Shown here: piece after piece, positions 47,369 to 58,068 of the stretch
Numbering within the stretch: position 1 is the first letter of the stretch
How the letters are laid out: every line of letters starts with the position of its first letter
Assembly: GCF_001038425.2 (NCBI RefSeq)
Contig: NZ_LDPV02000020.1
Location: 1-64,000 of the forward strand
Direction of reading: 5' to 3'
Source: Ornithinibacillus contaminans
GTDB taxonomy: Bacteria > Bacillota > Bacilli > Bacillales > Amphibacillaceae
Length of the DNA stretch: 64,000 nt
Made by a program: the position numbers and the translations under genes
The notes under the pieces: model-generated
The model's input: only the letters and a program-made list of their open reading frames with translations
Told to the model about the DNA's origin: nothing
Database searches by the model: none

Positions 47369-48253
47369 TTAATGACCCTTTCTCTTGTCGATATCACGAT
47401 GACTGACATGCGTAATATAATTGGTTGCTAATTTCTTTGCGAAGTATTCTGCTAAAGCGACAGAGCGATGCTGTCCGCCTGTACAACCGATTCCTACCAC
47501 GAGCTGGGATTTGCCCTCTTTCTTATACTGTGGAAGCATAAATTGCAATAAATCTAACACCTTTTCTTGGAATTTCTGTGTTTCTGACCACTTGAATACG
47601 TAGGAGGACACATCTTGGTTTAGTCCTGTTAACGGCTGCAAATGTGCTACATAATGTGGATTTGGAAGAAAACGTACATCAAATACTAAATCAGCATCAA
47701 TTGGTATACCATACTTAAATCCAAACGAAACCATATTTACAGAAAAGATTTCCTGTTTTTCCTCGGCATATACCTTCAGGATTTTCTCACGCAATTGAAT
47801 AGGCTTCAATGTTGTCGTATCAATTACACGATGAGCGCGTCCACGCATCTCATCTAAAATCTTCCGCTCTTGTTTAATTCCCTTCAGTGGTAAATCACCA
47901 ACGGCAAGTGGGTGGGAACGTCTTGTTTCTTTATAACGGCTTACAAGCTTCTCATCCTTCGCATCTAGGAATAGAATATGCTCATCTAGCCACTCTTCAT
48001 CACTCAATAAGTCTAATGCTTCAAATAAAGAATCAAAAAACTCTCTACCACGTAAATCCATTACAAGGGCTACTTTATGGATATTATTAGTTGAGTCACG
48101 CATTAGTTCCAAAAACTTCGGAAGTAATGCTGGTGGTAAATTATCCACACAATAATAACCTAGATCCTCAAAGCTCTGGATAGCAACAGTTTTTCCTGCA
48201 CCAGACATCCCCGTTATAATGACCATTTTGGTCTCTTGTAGTTTTTCAGTCAT
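47369..48253 (-). CDS. rapZ: RNase adapter/nucleotide-binding protein RapZ (YvcJ)
   Basis: The 294-residue protein starts at ATG 48253, with GAGAGGTGA upstream. The Walker A motif GMSGAGKT is at residues 15-22, and the C-terminal half has [19 protein letters not shown]. coli RapZ controls an RNase E target, while B. subtilis YvcJ is a GTPase linked to competence. The NUDIX gene yvcI, which precedes yvcJ in B. subtilis, is missing here. Confidence 0.95.
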   Translation of the reverse strand: MTEKLQETKMVIITGMSGAGKTVAIQSFEDLGYYCVDNLPPALLPKFLELMRDSTNNIHKVALVMDLRGREFFDSLFEALDLLSDEEWLDEHILFLDAKDEKLVSRYKETRRSHPLAVGDLPLKGIKQERKILDEMRGRAHRVIDTTTLKPIQLREKILKVYAEEKQEIFSVNMVSFGFKYGIPIDADLVFDVRFLPNPHYVAHLQPLTGLNQDVSSYVFKWSETQKFQEKVLDLLQFMLPQYKKEGKSQLVVGIGCTGGQHRSVALAEYFAKKLATNYITHVSHRDIDKRKGH

Positions 48254-48562
48254 TCTAGTCACCTCTCGCCATTCGATTAACGAACACGCATTTATCGTTA
48301 GCTTTCTAACCATCAGGTTATCCCGATCCTTAGAAAGAAATGGAGTCTATTTCCTATAACCATTATACATGGAATCATTTTAATGCCACAAGAAAATGAT
48401 TATTTTTCCTGATCGAAGCAAAAAAAATGCGCAGATTAGAAAATCTGCGCCAAAAACTAATCTATTTATTAAAAAGGGGGTCAATTAGTTAACCTTATTG
48501 TAACTGATTTATATTTCGTGCGTGTTACAACAACGTTAAGATGCCTTTACTTTCGTAAAATT
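48254..48562. other. 309-bp intergenic region between rapZ and trxB
   Basis: It holds the trxB terminator (48429-48450). A second imperfect inverted repeat with TTGTAAC/GTTACAA arms lies at about 48498-48530. No gene is seen, and I found no clear rapZ promoter. Confidence 0.6.
48422..48450 (-). terminator. terminator of trxB
   Basis: GCGCAGATT (48429-48437) pairs with AATCTGCGC (48442-48450), followed by ATTTTTTTT on the minus strand. Confidence 0.85.
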
Positions 48563-49531
<969 letters not shown>

Positions 49532-49597
49532 CTAAAAACAATTATTACCTTCTTGTTAAGCGTAAAAGATTTCCCCTAAATTCGTCTAATTATATGC

Positions 49598-50608
49598 TCA
49601 AGAGGTCCACGGACCATCCTCTTCCGACAATTTAGGAAACCGGCGACAGCCTTCTTCCCATAACGACAATGCTTTGGATGGTTCACCTAGTCGAAAAGCA
49701 GTCATACTATACCAACGAAAATAAGAAATATGACTATTTACTGCAGCTTTATCTAACATACGGAAGCGAGCATATGCTTCTTCTAAATAACCCGTTCTTG
49801 CTAATGTGGTCGCAATTCGTAACTTTTGTTGTTCATGAATTGGATATATATTTAGTAATGCACGAATATGCAGTTGGTATTCTTGTTCCGACTGTATCTC
49901 ATAATAAAATAAGGCCAAATTGGTATGGCTAAATAAATTATTTGGATCCGCTTCAACCAACTCAAGCTCTTTTTGAATTGCCTCTTCTTTTTTTCCAGAA
50001 AAGAACAATGCATGTGCATATTCATGTTGTGCAGTTTTGTGATCTGGAAATAATACCAGCATTTCCTCTAATAATGTTAATGCTTTATCCCATTCTTTAT
50101 TTTCCAAGTGATGAAAAACGGTTTCCTGAAAGACGAGTAGTTCATCCTCATCCTCAAAATCCCAATCTTCATCATCAAAATCATCATCGATTTCAATTAA
50201 TTGCAATAACGTTTTGGCATCTTCACTAAAATCACCATTTGGTTCCTTATCAAGATAGGATACGGCAAACTTTTTCGCATCGTTAAGTAGTCCCAAATGG
50301 GCATAATTATTCGCTAATAAATAATAACAATCAACATATTGATCACCTGTTGCTTGCAATACATTGGTCAGAATTTGATTTGCTTTATGAAAAGCACCGG
50401 TCTCGGTATAAATGATGGACATTTGACATTGATATAATGGATTCTTTGGTGCAGATTCTACAGCCTTAGTTAACCATTTTAAAGCAATATCAAATTTTCG
50501 CTTACGAAAAGATTCAACACCTTTCGCAAAATAAAAATCGCCATCTGGAATAAAAGGGATAACATTATTTAATTTTGCTAATTTGTTTTTGTTATCAACT
50601 TGTTGCAT
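49598..50608 (-). CDS. tetratricopeptide repeat protein (YvcD-like)
   Basis: The 336-residue protein starts at ATG 50608 behind GGGGGA. It is built of TPR repeats, for example FRKRKFDIALKWLTKAVESAP and NKEWDKALTLLEEMLVLFPD. A very acidic stretch near residues 145-160 (DDDFDDEDWDFEDEDE) splits the two halves. It is cytoplasmic and likely mediates protein binding. Bacillus genomes carry a similar gene next to trxB. No function is established. Confidence 0.8.
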   Translation of the reverse strand: MQQVDNKNKLAKLNNVIPFIPDGDFYFAKGVESFRKRKFDIALKWLTKAVESAPKNPLYQCQMSIIYTETGAFHKANQILTNVLQATGDQYVDCYYLLANNYAHLGLLNDAKKFAVSYLDKEPNGDFSEDAKTLLQLIEIDDDFDDEDWDFEDEDELLVFQETVFHHLENKEWDKALTLLEEMLVLFPDHKTAQHEYAHALFFSGKKEEAIQKELELVEADPNNLFSHTNLALFYYEIQSEQEYQLHIRALLNIYPIHEQQKLRIATTLARTGYLEEAYARFRMLDKAAVNSHISYFRWYSMTAFRLGEPSKALSLWEEGCRRFPKLSEEDGPWTS

Positions 50609-50849
50609 GCATATCCCCCTATTTTTTCACATATTGAAGAAAGTATACCATACTTAAAACTAGAATTATATAGCTGATCACGAATTGATGATAAGGCTGA
50701 TATACAAGTTTATTAATAAGTTCTGAGCTTGTGCACACAATACCCATCACTTATTCCTCTTGCAACGTCAACAAAATTCTCCTATGTTACATTAGGGATT
50801 TGATTATTTTTAATAGTTTTCATTATCCTTCTACCACAGCATTTAGCTT

Positions 50850-52511
50850 TTAATCGGTTGGATTGACTGCTTGTTCTAGTAATATATCTAATTCCTTGGT
50901 GTACCGAATTTTTTGTTCTGCTTTCCAGTTTAGTTGGTTATTCATGCTCGCTATAACAGTTTCTTTATGTGCTCGGACCCAATCAATATCGAAATAGAGG
51001 GCGCCTGTTCTACGAATAAAGAAGTCTGTGGGATGGTAAACTAGTTCATACGCAACCCCATATCGTAACTGGGCATAGACTACTGGATCAAGATTTGATT
51101 CTTGCGCCTCTTTCCTATGCATCTCATATAATTCAAATACTTTTGTAACATTTGCGCCGTACCGTTTTACTAGTTTTTTGGCGTCTTTTTCTGACATACC
51201 AAGTGCAACACCAGCTGCCGTTTTTTCTTCCATATATGTTCTAAACCCCTTAGAACCGCCAACCTCCCCACCAGAAATTGCTAAATGCATCGTTTCCGAT
51301 TCGGAATAGTGTTTTCCTTTTTCTTGCCTCCACTGTTCGACTACTGTATCTACTGCTTGCTCAGCCATTTTCCTGTAGCCTGTCAATTTTCCACCCGCCA
51401 TAGATATTAAGCCTGATTCCGCTATGAAAATTTCATCTCTTCGTGAAATTTCACCCGGATTTTTTCCGTCCTCTTCGATTAATGGTCTTAGCCCCGCCCA
51501 GCTTGATTCGACGTCATCTGCTGTAATGGCGAGCGAAGGAAACATATAGTTAATCGCATCAATAATATAGTCACAATCGGCTTTGGTCATCGTTGGGTGT
51601 GCGATATCACCCGTATAGGTTGTATCTGTCGTCCCAACATACGTCTTATCCTCACGCGGAATCGCAAAAACCATCCGTCCATCTGGTGTATCAAAGTAAA
51701 TGGCTTGTCGCAGTGGAAAACGTTCTTTCGAAAAAACAATGTGAACACCTTTGGTTAAGTGCAGATGCTTTCCTTGCTTCGATCCATCTAGTTCCCGAAT
51801 TTCATCTACCCATGGACCACCCGCATTAATAATTTTGTCTGCATAAATTTCATATGTCTTACCATTCGTTTGGTCTTCAACAAGAGCCCCCCGTAATCGT
51901 TGATTGTCATCATATAGAAAGGAAACTACCTTCGTATAATTAATGGCTTGAGCCCCTTTTTCCACTGCTTTTTTGATGACCTCAATGGTCAACCGCGCAT
52001 CATCCGTTTTATATTCTACATAATAACCTGCCCCTTTTAATCCATCTGGCTTTAGCAATGGCTCTAGCTCTAATGCGAGTTGTGCCGACAACATCTTCCG
52101 TCGCTCAATCCGCTTTACACCTGCTAAATAATCATAGGCACGCAACCCAATATTAGTCGTAATAGGACCAAATGTTCCACCTTCATGAAAGGGCAATAGC
52201 ATCCATTCTGGTGTTGTAACATGTGGTCCATTTTCATAAACGATTGCTCTTTCTTTTCCGACCTCTGCTACCATTTTTACTTCAAATTGTTTCAAATACC
52301 GAAGCCCACCATGCACCAATTTTGTCGATCGGCTCGATGTTCCAGAAGCAAAATCCTGCATTTCCACCACAGCTGTTTTTATGCCTCTTGTCACCGCATC
52401 TAAGGCAATTCCCGCTCCCGTTATACCCCCACCAATTACTAATAAATCCAATGTCTCTTTTTGTAGATTCGCTACGATTTCATGCCTTCTCCTGCTTGAA
52501 AATGTTGTCAT
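50850..52511 (-). CDS. glpD: aerobic glycerol-3-phosphate dehydrogenase
   Basis: The 553-residue flavoenzyme starts at ATG 52511 with GAGGGGG upstream. The FAD motif LLVIGGGITGAGIALDAVTRG is near residue 24; SGTSSRSTKLVHGGLRYL and WAGLRPLIEEDGK are diagnostic for GlpD. It oxidises glycerol-3-phosphate to dihydroxyacetone phosphate and feeds the quinone pool at the membrane. The partners glpF, glpK and glpP are not in this window. Confidence 0.97.
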   Translation of the reverse strand: MTTFSSRRRHEIVANLQKETLDLLVIGGGITGAGIALDAVTRGIKTAVVEMQDFASGTSSRSTKLVHGGLRYLKQFEVKMVAEVGKERAIVYENGPHVTTPEWMLLPFHEGGTFGPITTNIGLRAYDYLAGVKRIERRKMLSAQLALELEPLLKPDGLKGAGYYVEYKTDDARLTIEVIKKAVEKGAQAINYTKVVSFLYDDNQRLRGALVEDQTNGKTYEIYADKIINAGGPWVDEIRELDGSKQGKHLHLTKGVHIVFSKERFPLRQAIYFDTPDGRMVFAIPREDKTYVGTTDTTYTGDIAHPTMTKADCDYIIDAINYMFPSLAITADDVESSWAGLRPLIEEDGKNPGEISRRDEIFIAESGLISMAGGKLTGYRKMAEQAVDTVVEQWRQEKGKHYSESETMHLAISGGEVGGSKGFRTYMEEKTAAGVALGMSEKDAKKLVKRYGANVTKVFELYEMHRKEAQESNLDPVVYAQLRYGVAYELVYHPTDFFIRRTGALYFDIDWVRAHKETVIASMNNQLNWKAEQKIRYTKELDILLEQAVNPTD

Positions 52512-52618
52512 CAATTATTCCCCCTCAAAATAGTTTGTTTATTATTAATACTATTGATAGGTTCATATGATTTAGAATCAATTCTAGTAGAAAAATCCTA
52601 GCTGAGAAATGAACGACA

Positions 52619-52658
52619 AAAAAACCACTACCAGTATTTTTTACTGCTTAGTGGTTTT
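52619..52658 (-). terminator. terminator of the hprK-yvoF operon, inside the gene end
   Basis: AAAACCACTACCAGT (52621-52635) pairs with ACTGCTTAGTGGTTTT (from 52643) with a bulge, and TTTTTTTG follows on the minus strand. One arm is the last five codons of yvoF. Confidence 0.85.
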
Positions 52659-53207
52659 TGCTTCATCTTTTGCTTCATCTTGTATATCAGGAAATACGTC
52701 TTGGTCATTTCTTGCTTGCATTTCCTCTTTTGTGTAAATTAACTTCATAGGATTTCCCCCAACAAACGTGCCGGGTTGAACGTCTTTATGAACCAATGTC
52801 CCCGCTGAAATGATTGCACCGTCACCAATCGTTACGCCTGGAAGGATCGTACTATTGGCTCCAATTAGAACCTCATTTCCAATCTGTACTTCTCCAAGGC
52901 GATACTCCTTTATTAAGTATTCATGGGCTAATATTGTTGTATTGTAGCCAATTACCGAATTATCCCCAACCGTTATCTTCTCTGGAAACATAATATCGGG
53001 CATTACCATTAATGCGAACGATGTTTTTTGACCTACCTTCATACGTAGGAATACACGATACAACCAATTTTTCACACTTAAAAAAGGGGTATATCTAGCA
53101 ATTTGGATAATGATAAAATTTTTCATCACTTTCCAAAACGACACCGTTTTATATATATGCCAAAGTGAATTCGCGTTTGGGACAGGATGACGTTCAGTTT
53201 TTCGCAC
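52641..53207 (-). CDS. yvoF: hexapeptide acyltransferase YvoF
   Basis: The 188-residue protein starts at GTG 53207, overlapping the ribosome-site region of the ppaX stop (GAGGTG-TAA-GCC-GTG). It has isoleucine-patch hexapeptides (VTVGDNSVIGYNTTI, VLIGANSTILPGVTIGDGAIISAGTLV) typical of left-handed beta-helix O-acetyltransferases. The substrate is unknown. It closes the hprK-lgt-yvoD-ppaX-yvoF operon, as in B. subtilis, and its last codons form one arm of the terminator. Confidence 0.9.
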   Translation of the reverse strand: MRKTERHPVPNANSLWHIYKTVSFWKVMKNFIIIQIARYTPFLSVKNWLYRVFLRMKVGQKTSFALMVMPDIMFPEKITVGDNSVIGYNTTILAHEYLIKEYRLGEVQIGNEVLIGANSTILPGVTIGDGAIISAGTLVHKDVQPGTFVGGNPMKLIYTKEEMQARNDQDVFPDIQDEAKDEAKTTKQ

Positions 53208-53210
53208 GGC

Positions 53211-53846
53211 TTACACCTCAATAAGTTTTAGTAAATCATGCATATCATGAAGCATATAGGTTGGTTGATAGCTTTTTAATACTTTTTCTCCCTTAAGTGA
53301 CCAGGCAACACCTGCCGTTAGCACCCCAGCATTTTGACCGGATTCAATATCATGAGAATTATCTCCGACCATTAAGGTCGTCTCTCTTTCCGCATTTAGA
53401 GCCTTCATGGCCTGCAATACTGGTTCAGGATGTGGTTTCGCATTGGTAACATCATCAATTGCAATAATCGTATCAAAATAAGAATCAATTCCCGTAAATT
53501 TTAATCCTCTTATGGCAGTTTTACGCATTTTTGTAGTAACAATTCCGAGTGAGATACCGTTGTCTTTTAACAGTTGCAAAGTCTCTTTCACATTCGGAAA
53601 TGTTTTCACATACTCATCATGATGGGCTAAGTTATGCGACCGATATGTTGTAATCATGGCTTCCGCTTTGTCTAAGTCAATTTTTTCAAATGTCTCCTTT
53701 AATGGTGGTCCATTAAAGGCCAAAATTTCTTCATCGCTAAAGCGCAGTCCATATTCATTAAATGTATGGAAAAAAGACGCATTGATTAATTCATTTGTAT
53801 CAATTAAGGTTCCATCTAAATCAAATAGTATTGTACGTATGTTCAT
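53211..53846 (-). CDS. ppaX: pyrophosphatase PpaX
   Basis: The 211-residue HAD phosphatase starts at ATG 53846, with GGAAGGA upstream. The nucleophile motif DLDGTLID is at residues 9-16, VTTKMRK holds motif II, and MVGDNSHDIESGQNAG is motif IV. PpaX hydrolyses pyrophosphate made by HprK when it phosphorolyses HPr-Ser46-P. Being in the hprK operon fits this role. Its 5' end overlaps the 3' end of yvoD by 26 bp. Confidence 0.92.
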   Translation of the reverse strand: MNIRTILFDLDGTLIDTNELINASFFHTFNEYGLRFSDEEILAFNGPPLKETFEKIDLDKAEAMITTYRSHNLAHHDEYVKTFPNVKETLQLLKDNGISLGIVTTKMRKTAIRGLKFTGIDSYFDTIIAIDDVTNAKPHPEPVLQAMKALNAERETTLMVGDNSHDIESGQNAGVLTAGVAWSLKGEKVLKSYQPTYMLHDMHDLLKLIEV

Positions 53847-54780
53847 TGGTGATTTCCTTCCGTTTTCGTTGATCCATTCGTTTCCAAACAAAAGCAATTG
53901 TCATTGTTAGGATAATTGCTGTCAGTAATCGAATCATAAGAAGTGGCCAAACCGGAATGCCAAGTGGAATAAAGATTAACGTGTCTTCTACTACCGCATG
54001 GCATGCGACTAGGAAAATTAACGCTAATGTCATATCACGTTTTGATACACCATCTTCTTTTACCGCTTGTATCATTAAACCAGCACCATAAGCAAGACCA
54101 ATCGTTAGACCCGCCACTAATGTCATTGACGTATTCTTCTTCATTCCTAGTATGCTTGTTACTGGCGCAAAGCCATTGGAGAGCTTCGTTAGCCAGCCTT
54201 TTTCACGAAGAAATTGCATGATTACCATTAATGGGATGACAATCAGTGCCAGCTGAATGATGGCGATAATTGCTGTTTGTAATCCATGTAGACTTATTTC
54301 TCCCCAACCGGTGTATGTAGCACCAGTTTGTGAAATCATCCCGTATTGGGCTGCCTCAGATCCGCCACTCCAAAACAGATTTATCATAATAGCCGCAAGC
54401 ACTGCTAACAGTATGCGAATCCCAACAATCAACCACCATTTTATACCTACCTTTGACGCAACGGCAGATTCCACAAATAGATTGTGAGAGAAAGAAAGCA
54501 TCATAGCCATTATAAATACTTCTTTTACGGAAAAGTCAAAGGAAATAATGGCTGCAATTCCAGCATAGAGATTCAACACATTTCCCAGAACCATTGGTAC
54601 CGCAGCCTCACCTGACAAACCAATGAGCTCCATTAATGGACTTACTGCTTTAATAATCCAAGGTAATACTGGTGTATATTGTAAAATCGTGACCAATAAC
54701 GTGATTGGAAAGATAACCTTACCTAAAGTCCACGTTGTATGCAGTCCCTGAATTAATCCCCTTTTTCCAATTGCAAGCAT
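53821..54780 (-). CDS. yvoD: nucleoside-recognition (Gate) membrane protein YvoD
   Basis: The 319-residue membrane protein starts at ATG 54780 behind GAGGGA. It has about eight helices and a nucleoside-recognition/Gate domain (GLSGEAAVPMVLGNVLNLYAGIAAI, LVAGLTIGLAYGAGLM, CHAVVEDTLIF). It is related to spore maturation SpmA/B and FeoB gates. The function of YvoD is unknown. It lies between lgt and ppaX, as in B. subtilis. Confidence 0.85.
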   Translation of the reverse strand: MLAIGKRGLIQGLHTTWTLGKVIFPITLLVTILQYTPVLPWIIKAVSPLMELIGLSGEAAVPMVLGNVLNLYAGIAAIISFDFSVKEVFIMAMMLSFSHNLFVESAVASKVGIKWWLIVGIRILLAVLAAIMINLFWSGGSEAAQYGMISQTGATYTGWGEISLHGLQTAIIAIIQLALIVIPLMVIMQFLREKGWLTKLSNGFAPVTSILGMKKNTSMTLVAGLTIGLAYGAGLMIQAVKEDGVSKRDMTLALIFLVACHAVVEDTLIFIPLGIPVWPLLMIRLLTAIILTMTIAFVWKRMDQRKRKEITNEHTYNTI

Positions 54781-54807
54781 GCTGTGTCCCTCACTTTTGT
54801 AGGTAGA

Positions 54808-55659
54808 TTATTTCTTTTTCTTACCTGACTTCTTCTTCGTATCGACATCTTCATAATGCTCTGATACTGTTTTACGACGATAAAATATCAGGATAATAGC
54901 ACCGAGAATTAATAGGATGGAAATCAATTGTGCAGTACGAAGATTCCCTACTACATACAAGCTGTCTGTACGCATTCCTTCAATGAAGAATCTTCCGACA
55001 GAATAGGTTGCTAGATACGTTAAAAATATGGTACCTCGAATCGGATTTTTCCTGCGTAACCATAATAATAAAATTAGAACTAAAATATTCCACACAGATT
55101 CATAGAGAAATGTTGGATAATATACAGTACCGTCAATACACATTTGATTCATAATAAAATCAGGAAGCAAGGCATTGTGCATATCTAAAATCCCTTGATC
55201 TGTAATTGGCCCGCCATGAGCCTCTTGATTCATGAAATTCCCCCAGCGTCCGATTGCCTGCCCTAAAATCAAACTAGGTGCTGCAACATCAGCTAGCTGC
55301 CAGAACTGTATTTTCTTGACACGTGCAAAAACAACCGCAGTAAGCACAGCACCAATTAGTGCTCCGTGGATGGCAATACCGCCTTCCCATACGGCGAATA
55401 CTTTCCACCACGGTCCTCCTGCATAACGATCCCACTCAAACGTTACATAATAAATCCTTGCGCAAATAATAGAGATTGGGATTGCAAATACAACCAAATC
55501 AACAAATAAATCTTTTTTTATCCCTAATCGATCTGATTCCTTCATCGCTAGGTACAACCCAAGAAACGCCCCAACCGCAATGATGACACCATACCAGTAG
55601 ATGGAAAACGTGCCAATATGTAATAGCTCCCTAGGAAGAGCCGGTGCAGCACAACTCAT
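54808..55659 (-). CDS. lgt: prolipoprotein diacylglyceryl transferase
   Basis: The 283-residue membrane enzyme starts at ATG 55659 behind AGGAGTG. It has seven helices and the signature GQAIGRWGNFMNQEAHGG, with GGIAIHGALIGA (essential His) before it and RFFIEGMRTDSLY after it. Lgt moves diacylglycerol from phosphatidylglycerol to the Cys of lipoprotein precursors. A Lys-rich cytoplasmic tail (KKKSGKKKK) ends it. It directly follows hprK. Confidence 0.97.
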   Translation of the reverse strand: MSCAAPALPRELLHIGTFSIYWYGVIIAVGAFLGLYLAMKESDRLGIKKDLFVDLVVFAIPISIICARIYYVTFEWDRYAGGPWWKVFAVWEGGIAIHGALIGAVLTAVVFARVKKIQFWQLADVAAPSLILGQAIGRWGNFMNQEAHGGPITDQGILDMHNALLPDFIMNQMCIDGTVYYPTFLYESVWNILVLILLLWLRRKNPIRGTIFLTYLATYSVGRFFIEGMRTDSLYVVGNLRTAQLISILLILGAIILIFYRRKTVSEHYEDVDTKKKSGKKKK

Positions 55660-55671
55660 ATTCCTTCACTC

Positions 55672-56610
55672 CTATTCGAAATCTTCTTTTTCTTGTACAA
55701 TCATCGTTGATAATCGTTCTGAGAATTCTTCTGCTGCATTGACGCCCATCCGTTTTAATCGGAAATTCATTGCTGCAACCTCAATAATGACAGCAAGGTT
55801 ACGACCGGGCCGAACTGGAATCGTTGCTTTTGGAAGCTCCACATCCATAATCTTCATTTTTTCTTCATCAAGCCCTAAACGGTCATATTGCTTTTTGGAA
55901 TCCCATATTTCCAGATCCATTATCATCGAGATCTTTTTATTACTTCGAACCGAACCCGCACCAAATAACGTCATCACATTAATAATTCCAAGTCCGCGTA
56001 TCTCCAGTAAATGTTCAATTAATGGTGGCGAGTTTCCGATTAACGTATCATAATCTTCTTGTCTAATTTCAACGCTATCATCCGCAACTAGACGGTGGCC
56101 ACGCTTTACTAGTTCAAGTGCAGTTTCACTTTTACCGACACCACTTTGACCAGTAATTAGCACTCCTACACCGTAGATATCGACTAATACCCCATGAATC
56201 GCTGTAAATGGCGCAAACTTTGCCTCTAAATAATTCGTAAGTCTACTGATGACCCTTGTAGTCTTTCGTGGGGAATGCAGAATCGGAACACCTGCTTTAT
56301 TCGCCACATCAATCATTACCTGCGGAACAGCCATGCCTCGTGTTACGACAATCCCAGGGGTCAAATCCGTGCAAAGACGCATAATCCTGTCATACTGATC
56401 CTCTACATTCAATTCCAGGAAATATGTCATTTCCGTTTTGCCAATTAATTGCAACCGCTCTTTTGGATAATATTTAAAATAACCCGTCATTTCAATTCCG
56501 GGACGGGAGATATCACTCGTTGTAATCTCTCTATGTAAGCCTTCTTCGCCAGCAACTAATTCCAAATTAAAGTTTTCCAATAAATCTTGCGTTCGTACAA
56601 TTGTTGTCAT
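55672..56610 (-). CDS. hprK: HPr kinase/phosphorylase
   Basis: The 312-residue protein starts at ATG 56610 ([10 protein letters not shown]) with GGAGGGA upstream. His139 is in FTAIHG, the Walker A motif GQSGVGKS is at residues 154-161, and the Asp pair is in LVADDSVEI. The C-terminal [10 protein letters not shown] and [16 protein letters not shown] are typical. It phosphorylates HPr and Crh on Ser46 when fructose-1,6-bisphosphate is high, and reverses this with phosphate. It starts the operon that ends with yvoF. Confidence 0.97.
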   Translation of the reverse strand: MTTIVRTQDLLENFNLELVAGEEGLHREITTSDISRPGIEMTGYFKYYPKERLQLIGKTEMTYFLELNVEDQYDRIMRLCTDLTPGIVVTRGMAVPQVMIDVANKAGVPILHSPRKTTRVISRLTNYLEAKFAPFTAIHGVLVDIYGVGVLITGQSGVGKSETALELVKRGHRLVADDSVEIRQEDYDTLIGNSPPLIEHLLEIRGLGIINVMTLFGAGSVRSNKKISMIMDLEIWDSKKQYDRLGLDEEKMKIMDVELPKATIPVRPGRNLAVIIEVAAMNFRLKRMGVNAAEEFSERLSTMIVQEKEDFE

Positions 56611-56747
56611 TTGGTTTTCCCTCCATACCAGCCTAACTGCTTCCCATTGTAGCATATTTTACAGAGCATGTAACTTGCAGTAAATCTCACTTTATTAGTA
56701 TAACCTAACTTAAACCAGAGGGCAGAATATAAGCTTGGCTGGAAGCA

Positions 56748-56801
56748 CTAAAAAAGGCGAGTCAAAAGTATTTTTAAAAAAGCAAGATAAAATCCACTCA
56801 T
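56748..56801 (-). CDS. possible 17-residue hydrophobic peptide
   Basis: ATG 56801 is preceded by AGGGGTGG with 6-nt spacing. The frame encodes a Leu/Phe-rich peptide (MSGFYLAFLKILLTRLF) with two basic residues before a TAG. It lies 137 nt upstream of hprK. It could be a leader peptide, a membrane-active mini-protein or chance; only the ribosome site supports it. Confidence 0.25.
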   Translation of the reverse strand: MSGFYLAFLKILLTRLF

Positions 56802-56873
56802 CGTGTCCACCCCTAATAAAGGTAGTAACTTGGTATTTTTCACTTGCTTAGTTAAGCTTTTGCCCGCCTGCAA

Positions 56874-57248
56874 TTATTTAGAGGTTAGCGTGTCCTTGAC
56901 TAATCGATTCAATAATAAATTCAATATCGAAAGGATAACCGCTGCCAAGACCGCTGTTCCAAATCCGTTTATAATAAACGAATCACCAATCACACCCTGC
57001 GTAATCATTAACGTTATGGCATTAATAACAAACAAGAATAGACCTAATGTAAAAATTGTTAATGGCAACGTAAAAATAATTAACAGCGGTTTAACAATTA
57101 TATTGAGAATGGCTAAAATTAAACTTGCTAACAGCGCCGTTCCGAATCCCTCTAAGTGAAAGGAATCAAATAATTGTGCAACAGTAATCAACGCCACTGC
57201 GTTCAATACAATCGATAAAACACCTCGCAATAACAATACATCCACCAT
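56874..57248 (-). CDS. YvlD-like (phage holin 4 superfamily) membrane protein
   Basis: About 124 residues with four hydrophobic helices and the conserved pattern FHLEGFGTALLASLILAILN, PLLIIFTLPLTIFTLGLFLFVINAITL, which marks the PF04020 group (YvlD type). It is chromosomal, not phage. The start is uncertain: the frame opens at 57323, ATG codons lie at 57284, 57272 and 57248, and TTG at 57236; none has an ideal ribosome site. The family usually begins just before the first helix. YvlD relatives take part in envelope stress responses. Confidence 0.75.
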   Translation of the reverse strand: MVDVLLLRGVLSIVLNAVALITVAQLFDSFHLEGFGTALLASLILAILNIIVKPLLIIFTLPLTIFTLGLFLFVINAITLMITQGVIGDSFIINGFGTAVLAAVILSILNLLLNRLVKDTLTSK

Positions 57249-57335
57249 CCTTCCAATATGCTTTCTACTCATAGTATTCGACATAGTAGTGAAAATTCCT
57301 TCCCATTCGAATGTTCCATCCAATTAAATACTATA

Positions 57336-57371
57336 GTAAAATCCCTGCACATTTCGGTACAGGGATTTCAC
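57336..57371 (-). terminator. terminator of bshB2
   Basis: GTAAAATCCCTG (57336-57347) pairs with CAGGGATTTCAC (57360-57371) with one mismatch, just after the bshB2 stop. The T run is weak. Confidence 0.65.
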
Positions 57372-57376
57372 TATCA

Positions 57377-58042
57377 TTAATATTTCCAAGTATAAAATTG
57401 TTCGATGCCTAATCGCTGTTTGGCTTGCTTTTTTAGGTCCTCGGTGTATTCATCGTTCTGACTCCAGCTTCGAATTACGCCGCTCGCCTGCGATTTATGA
57501 CAAAGTATTGCTTCCATTTTTTTATCGAATAAATCTGTTACATCATTTACAACATCTGGTTGACCAAGATCATCGATGTATGTATTCGTGATTGCTTGTG
57601 CCCAAACAGTTGGGCGCTTATTGGGATCCATAAGACGTACTGCTTCTATTGCTGCAGCACCTAAGGCATTATGATCAGGATGTACGGCATGATCAGGATA
57701 ATGGGTAATTACTAAAGATGGATCAATTTCTTCTAGAATCCGTTTTAAATTCTGGGCAACTTCATTGCGATCCTCATATTCTAAGGTTTTATCCCGATAA
57801 CCTAGTAAACGTAATTCCATATCAAGCACCTTACAAGCATCAATAATTTCTTGCTTCCGAATTTCCGGTAATGTTTCACGATTCGCAAAGGTTGGAGTAC
57901 CCATATTGCGTCCCATTTCTCCTAGTGTTCCACATAAATAAGTAACGGGTACACCTTGTGCGCGGAATTGAGAAATCGTTCCGGCTGCTCCAAATGATTC
58001 ATCATCAGGATGTGGATATATAACAACGACATGCTTTTTCAT
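57377..58042 (-). CDS. bshB2: bacillithiol biosynthesis deacetylase BshB2
   Basis: The 221-residue LmbE-family zinc deacetylase starts at ATG 58042 behind TAGGTGAG. The metal motif PHPDDE is at residues 10-15, and HYPDHAVHPDHNALG provides further ligands. BshB2 (YojG) removes the acetyl group from GlcNAc-malate in bacillithiol synthesis, as a second enzyme beside BshB1. The neighbour yojF is the standard operon partner. Confidence 0.92.
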   Translation of the reverse strand: MKKHVVVIYPHPDDESFGAAGTISQFRAQGVPVTYLCGTLGEMGRNMGTPTFANRETLPEIRKQEIIDACKVLDMELRLLGYRDKTLEYEDRNEVAQNLKRILEEIDPSLVITHYPDHAVHPDHNALGAAAIEAVRLMDPNKRPTVWAQAITNTYIDDLGQPDVVNDVTDLFDKKMEAILCHKSQASGVIRSWSQNDEYTEDLKKQAKQRLGIEQFYTWKY

Positions 58043-58068
58043 TCTACTCACCTATCTTTCTCATCTCA

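Noticed and set aside
56803-57159. Plus-strand 118-residue frame
   Set aside because: It is antisense to the YvlD-like gene and has no ribosome site.
56874-57248. Prophage remnant suggested by the holin-family match
   Set aside because: This family is a normal chromosomal YvlD-type protein; no other phage genes are near.
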